Below, in pieces: positions 29,380 through 32,763 of a stretch of DNA of 32,763 bases. This DNA is from Clostridiales bacterium (GTDB taxonomy: Bacteria; Bacillota; Clostridia; Christensenellales; UBA1750): positions 1 to 32,763 of the forward strand of contig SVHB01000029.1 in assembly GCA_015056005.1 (NCBI GenBank), read 5' to 3'. Position 1 is the first letter of the stretch; every line of letters starts with the position of its first letter. The notes beneath the pieces are model-generated. The model worked only from the letters and a program-made list of their open reading frames with translations, made no database searches and had not been told where the DNA came from. The position numbers were made by a program, and so were the translations under genes.

Positions 29380-30429
29380 ATGAAAAAATTTGTTCGTTTG
29401 ACCGCTGTTGTTCTGGCAATGGTGCTCATGTGCATGCTGCTCGTGGGCTGCCAGAGTGAAAAAGAAGCAGAGCCCCTGGTAATATTCACCTGGTCCGACT
29501 ATCTGCCCCAGGAAGTGCTTGACGCTTTCACCGCCGAGACCGGCATCCCCGTTGAGTACACCTATTTCACCCAGAACGAAGAGATGCTCACCAAGCTGCA
29601 GGCAGCAAACGGCGGCACCTATGACCTCGTTCTTGCTTCCGACTATATCATCGATATAGCCATCAAGGAAGGCCTTGTTCAGAAGCTTGACAAGAACATC
29701 ATCACCAACTACCAGTACATCGGCGAAGGCTTCAAGGGTCAGTTCTATGATCCCAACGACGAATATACCGTTCCCTTCGCAGCAGGTACTCCCCTTATCG
29801 TATACGACCCCGCGAAGGTCGATATAGAGGTCACCGGCTATAACACCTGGTGGGATCCTTCCCTTGAAAACTCCATCGTCGTTATGGACAGCGCCAGAGT
29901 CGTTGTGGGTATGGTCCTTAAATCCATGGGCTATTCTCTCAATGAGTCCGACCCCGCCATCCTTAAACAGGCCGAGGAAAAGCTGATGCAGCTCAAACCC
30001 AACATCCTTGCTCTTGACTACGATACTCCCCACGAGAAGATCATCTCCGGCGAGTGCGCAATGGCGTTCATGTTCACCCCCCAGGCATACTGGGCAGTGA
30101 CCGAGCGTCCTGAGCTCGAGGTCGTTTACCCCGTTGAAGGCATGGGCTACGGCGTTGACAGCTTCTTCATCCCCTCTCAGGCTCCCAACGCTGAGGCTGC
30201 CAATAAGTTCCTCCAGTTCATTCTGGAAGGCGAGACCGCAGCTGAGCTTGCGATGTTCACCCAGTACATGTGCTGCGTAGAGACCGCTTATGATTATCTG
30301 CCCGAGGAATACTTCAACGAGATCCTCTACATCCCCGCAGAGATCCTTGGCGAGACCGAGATCGTTCAGGACGTCGGCCCCGAAGCCACCGCGATCTACG
30401 ACGAGATCTGGACCAGATTCAAGCAGTAA
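29380..30429 (+). CDS. potD: Spermidine/putrescine-binding lipoprotein PotD
   Basis: A 349-residue extracellular binding protein. Residues 1-23 are a lipoprotein signal ending in the lipobox LVGC (C24), so it is anchored to the outer face of the membrane. The mature protein begins with LVIFTWSDYLPQEVLDAFTAETG and continues with YDLVLASDYIIDIAIKEGLVQKLD, the canonical PotD/PotF fold. The aromatic and acidic residues needed for polyamine binding (for example TWSDY and NTWWD) are present. It has an excellent GGGAGG ribosome binding site, and its codons are more biased to C-ending than those of neighbouring genes, suggesting high expression. A strong terminator follows. Confidence 0.94.
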   Translation: MKKFVRLTAVVLAMVLMCMLLVGCQSEKEAEPLVIFTWSDYLPQEVLDAFTAETGIPVEYTYFTQNEEMLTKLQAANGGTYDLVLASDYIIDIAIKEGLVQKLDKNIITNYQYIGEGFKGQFYDPNDEYTVPFAAGTPLIVYDPAKVDIEVTGYNTWWDPSLENSIVVMDSARVVVGMVLKSMGYSLNESDPAILKQAEEKLMQLKPNILALDYDTPHEKIISGECAMAFMFTPQAYWAVTERPELEVVYPVEGMGYGVDSFFIPSQAPNAEAANKFLQFILEGETAAELAMFTQYMCCVETAYDYLPEEYFNEILYIPAEILGETEIVQDVGPEATAIYDEIWTRFKQ

Positions 30430-30442
30430 AACAGCATAAAAT

Positions 30443-30475
30443 ACAGCACGGAAGAAATTCCGTGCTGTTTTTATT
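30443..30475 (+). terminator. Terminator of the padR-potABCD operon
   Basis: ACAGCACGGAA (30443-30453), a GAAA tetraloop and TTCCGTGCTGT (30458-30468) form a perfect 11-bp stem followed by a T-rich run. The run overlaps the end of the minus-strand small ORF. Confidence 0.93.
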
Positions 30476-30602
30476 TGATCGTGATTCCTTTTTGAATTTT
30501 TATTGAGCTCAGATCGACTCCGTACAGTGCAAGCGTTAGAAGAAGAAACAGTATTATAAGTATACCGATCGCGGCGATCAAGATTTTTGTCTGCTTATCC
30601 AT
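30471..30602 (-). CDS. Possible 43-residue single-pass membrane protein
   Basis: The track's longer frame (to 30782) is an artefact of the phosphatase gene's other frame. The credible part starts at the ATG at 30602, five bases after the phosphatase stop. It encodes 43 residues: a charged start (MDKQTK), a 23-residue hydrophobic helix (ILIAAIGILIILFLLLTLALYGV) and a short polar tail ending IKIQKGITIK. No strong Shine-Dalgarno is visible, so translation would depend on coupling with the upstream gene. I recognise no family. It may be a membrane microprotein linked to the phosphatase, or a chance frame. Confidence 0.45.
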   Translation of the reverse strand: MDKQTKILIAAIGILIILFLLLTLALYGVDLSSIKIQKGITIK

Positions 30603-30606
30603 AGCT

Positions 30607-31419
30607 TTATTTGCTTTTCCCGATCGCGCCGTAGAAATGCAGGATGTTGATATCCTCGGGCATATAAAGACCGTGGGAGCCGAGCCCGCCGTCGATCTCG
30701 TGACAGCCGTGGTCGGGGGCAAAGCCGATAAGGGTATCGTGATGAGCCCAGTTTTCTTTGCATGCGTCAAAGAACATGGCAAAAGCGTCCATGTTGGCTT
30801 TAAGCGCCTTTAATGAATCCTCGCCCTCGGGAGCCCATCTGTGCATTGTGGAATCGTAATTGCCGTTGTAGATAACGATAAGATCGTGCTCGTCGTTTTT
30901 GATAAGCTCCATAGCTTTTTCGTTTACCTCGTCGACCGTCGGGTAGATGAAATAATCCATTTCCCTTTCAAGGAAGATGCAGGATATGCTGTCGTTTGCG
31001 GTAGATACTATAGCCGGCTTTTTGCCCGCTTTTATCATCGCGTCAAATATGGTCTCGATCCTGATCACGGGCTTTGTATAGCTTTGTATGCCGTGGACCT
31101 CGGGCTGCGCGCCGGTGTACATGGTGCCGAAGCAGACAGGGGTGACCGAGGGCATTACGCAGGCAAGGGGAAGGGTAAGGCTCGTCCTTTCCTGAACGGG
31201 AATATAATAGGAAGAATATTTCTGATAAAGCCACAGAGCCACGGCGTCGGGGTTGTACATAAGTATCCTGTCAAAATTTCTGCCGCAGATCCTGTTTTTC
31301 ATGGAAAGCAGAGCCGGGTTGCCCTCGTTTGCTTTTTCGGGAGCTTCAATGCCCATAAGAGAGCAAAGAGCGGCGCAGACGCCGTCAAGATTATAGGAAT
31401 TGTAAACCTGATCGTTCAT
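30607..31419 (-). CDS. Alkaline phosphatase superfamily protein (phosphodiesterase/pyrophosphatase-like)
   Basis: A 270-residue protein with no signal peptide. The alkaline phosphatase superfamily metal-site motifs are present: NPDAV (D58), the threonine nucleophile in MPSVTPVCFGTMYTG (T93), HGIQSYTKP, YNGNYDSTMHR, then FAPDHGCHEIDGGLGSHG, which supplies the D-H pair and the final histidine. This is the pattern of type I phosphodiesterases and nucleotide pyrophosphatases, but the protein is much shorter than typical members and lacks their extra domains. Substrate is unknown. AAAGGAAG precedes the ATG. It diverges from the solute-binding protein gene and may be co-transcribed with the 43-residue ORF. 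Confidence 0.82.
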   Translation of the reverse strand: MNDQVYNSYNLDGVCAALCSLMGIEAPEKANEGNPALLSMKNRICGRNFDRILMYNPDAVALWLYQKYSSYYIPVQERTSLTLPLACVMPSVTPVCFGTMYTGAQPEVHGIQSYTKPVIRIETIFDAMIKAGKKPAIVSTANDSISCIFLEREMDYFIYPTVDEVNEKAMELIKNDEHDLIVIYNGNYDSTMHRWAPEGEDSLKALKANMDAFAMFFDACKENWAHHDTLIGFAPDHGCHEIDGGLGSHGLYMPEDINILHFYGAIGKSK

Positions 31420-31530
31420 ATTTATCTTCCTTTCTTTTTATTTGAGCAAAAGATTTTATGCTTTTGGGCTTGATTTATTCTGCATTTGGCCTTATTCTCT
31501 AAAGAGAGTAGTTAACAATGATGAAATTTT

Positions 31531-31560
31531 TTGATTCTGTGGATCGAGTGTAAATATTAT
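31531..31560 (+). promoter_or_regulatory. Tentative promoter of the solute-binding protein gene
   Basis: TTGATT (31531-31536) and TATTAT (31555-31560) are separated by 18 nt, about 95 nt before the ATG. The region 31420-31655 is AT-rich and shows no gene or strong hairpin; other -10-like sequences occur, so the choice is uncertain. Confidence 0.35.
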
Positions 31561-31655
31561 AACACAGTTTTTATGTTTTTTCACTATCATTTAAGCCGCT
31601 CTGTTACATGCATTGCTCCACGTTTTAATATAAAAGAAAGGCGGAGAAAAACAAT

Positions 31656-32763
31656 ATGAAACTTCAAAGGGTTTTTGCATTGCTTCTGTGTGCAGCGCTT
31701 TTGCTTTGCGGCTGCTCAAACGGAGGCAAGGAAGAAGCGCAGATCACGGCTGTTGAGATCACACCGGATCCTGCCTATATCGGAAAAGACGGTGTTTTTG
31801 AATACCCAATGGAGCCGGTCACTTTGAGCATCAATCTTGACCCGGTCGATCGCAGCACGATACCTGCCTGGGCTCTTGAATACTATATCTGGGATATCAT
31901 TGCCGAAAAGACCGGCGTTACCTTGGAGCGCATCGGCTCTTCGGGTCAGGGCGGCGGAAACAACGATGCGATCTATACCCTGATCGCATCAGGTGATCTG
32001 CCCGATATTTTCCTCAATAATTGGTTTGCCTATTCAGACGGGCCCGAGGACGCGATCAAGCATAATATAATCCTCAGGCTCAACGAGATATACTCCATGT
32101 ATGCCCCGAACCTTACCAAGGTGCTCGAGGAAAACGAGAAGTGGGCAAAGGATACGGCAACGGATGACGGCACATATTATGTTTTCCCCTTCCTTCGCTC
32201 TTCGGGCGGACAGTCCTCTTACGGCTTGGCTTACAGAAAAGATAAGCTTAATGAGTTTGATCTTGAGGTGCCCGAAACTCCGGGCGAGCTGGAGAATATT
32301 TTGAGGGTGTTCAAGCAAAACGGCGAGGGCTGCGGACTGACTTTTGAATACCGCTATCTGTTTACGGGCGAACAGGGCTACGGCACCGCTCTTCAGTCGG
32401 GCTTCGGCATCAAATCCGGCTTCTATGTCGAAGACGGCAAGGTTCGTTTCGGCGAATGCGAACCCGCTTATGAGGAATTTGTTTCATGGCTCAATAAACT
32501 GTATTTGGAAGGCCTGATCGACCCGGAAATGCCCTCTGTCGATAAAACCATCGTTCAGAACAAGTTTAGAAACGGTGATGCTCTGGCAGTTCTTATGGGT
32601 CCGGCTCAAAGCGCTGCGGAAGTAAGCGTATTCGGCGAAGGTTGGGAGATCGCAGGCGGTCCTTCGCTTACGCCTGAAAAAGGTACTGCGCCCAAGTTCG
32701 GTCATGCTGAGAATTCATATACCGGAGCCTCCTGCGCAGCCATCTCCACAGATTGTGAAAATA
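31656..32763 (+). CDS. Extracellular solute-binding lipoprotein (ABC sugar-type), 3' end beyond window
   Basis: An open frame of 369 codons that runs off the right edge and so is missing from the track. Residues 1-19 are a lipoprotein signal with lipobox LCGC (C20). The mature region has the layout of large family 1 solute-binding proteins of Clostridia (LplA-like): EYYIWDIIAEKTGVTLERIG, IYTLIASGDLPDIFLNNW, KHNIILRLNEIYSMYAPNL, YRKDKLNEFDLEVPETPGELENILRVFK and YEEFVSWLNKLYLEGLIDPEM. Such proteins deliver oligosaccharides to PotB/UgpA-like permeases, which would be expected just beyond the window. GGCGGAG precedes the ATG. No stop occurs up to base 32763. Confidence 0.9.
   Translation, partial: MKLQRVFALLLCAALLLCGCSNGGKEEAQITAVEITPDPAYIGKDGVFEYPMEPVTLSINLDPVDRSTIPAWALEYYIWDIIAEKTGVTLERIGSSGQGGGNNDAIYTLIASGDLPDIFLNNWFAYSDGPEDAIKHNIILRLNEIYSMYAPNLTKVLEENEKWAKDTATDDGTYYVFPFLRSSGGQSSYGLAYRKDKLNEFDLEVPETPGELENILRVFKQNGEGCGLTFEYRYLFTGEQGYGTALQSGFGIKSGFYVEDGKVRFGECEPAYEEFVSWLNKLYLEGLIDPEMPSVDKTIVQNKFRNGDALAVLMGPAQSAAEVSVFGEGWEIAGGPSLTPEKGTAPKFGHAENSYTGASCAAISTDCEN

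Overview
The window reads as a chromosomal segment of an anaerobic, probably gut-associated Bacillota (Clostridia) bacterium. This is inferred from strong AGGAGG-type ribosome binding sites, a SpoIID-like lytic enzyme next to smc, HemW-LepA coupling, a B12-enzyme activation-domain protein with a DUF3842 protein, an Fe-S-containing aldo/keto reductase, and lipoproteins with LLCGC-type lipoboxes. The genus cannot be named from the sequence alone. Most genes are moderately GC-rich. Two patches are visibly more AT-rich and look acquired: about 1-710 and about 21,100-25,000.

Layout. 1-1050: a Nudix gene running off the left edge, translationally coupled to a four-helix-bundle gene, then a palindrome array, a terminator and tRNA-Ala(CGC). 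1058-8688: core genes hemW and lepA (minus), then smc and a SpoIID-like lipoprotein (plus). 8689-9353 and 10884-11429: two gene-free blocks packed with structured repeats, on either side of a GDPD-like gene and a PHP-domain hydrolase; the second block starts with a cluster of DnaA-box-like 9-mers. 11430-15481: a MetH-activation-domain protein with DUF3842, and on the other strand a U32/RlhA-type protein followed by an APH-fold kinase. 15620-17718: a HEAT-like protein, an OmpR-type response regulator and a histidine kinase with a very short external loop. 17859-21028: mannonate dehydratase and an unassigned glycosidase-like TIM-barrel protein, each with its own promoter. 21106-25001: an apparent insertion bounded by long imperfect inverted repeats, carrying a truncated IS4-like transposase and an ECF-sigma / carbon-nitrogen hydrolase / GNAT operon. 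25010-30429: an aldo/keto reductase diverging from a padR-potABCD polyamine-transport operon with a 30-bp perfect palindrome just after its -10 box. 30471-32763: an alkaline-phosphatase-superfamily enzyme with a possible 43-aa membrane protein, and a divergent, truncated extracellular solute-binding lipoprotein.

The best candidates for something undescribed are: (1) a mobile multi-hairpin element of roughly 178 bp, in at least three long copies plus fragments, whose stems differ between copies by compensating changes; (2) the inverted-repeat-bounded cassette, in which an ECF sigma gene is fused in frame to a cysteine-containing domain that still has its own internal ribosome binding site, behind a probable self-recognised ECF promoter; (3) the DnaA-box-like cluster at 10913-10995; (4) arrays of mini-hairpins separated by a constant heptamer. 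All functional statements come from reading motifs; no database search was run.
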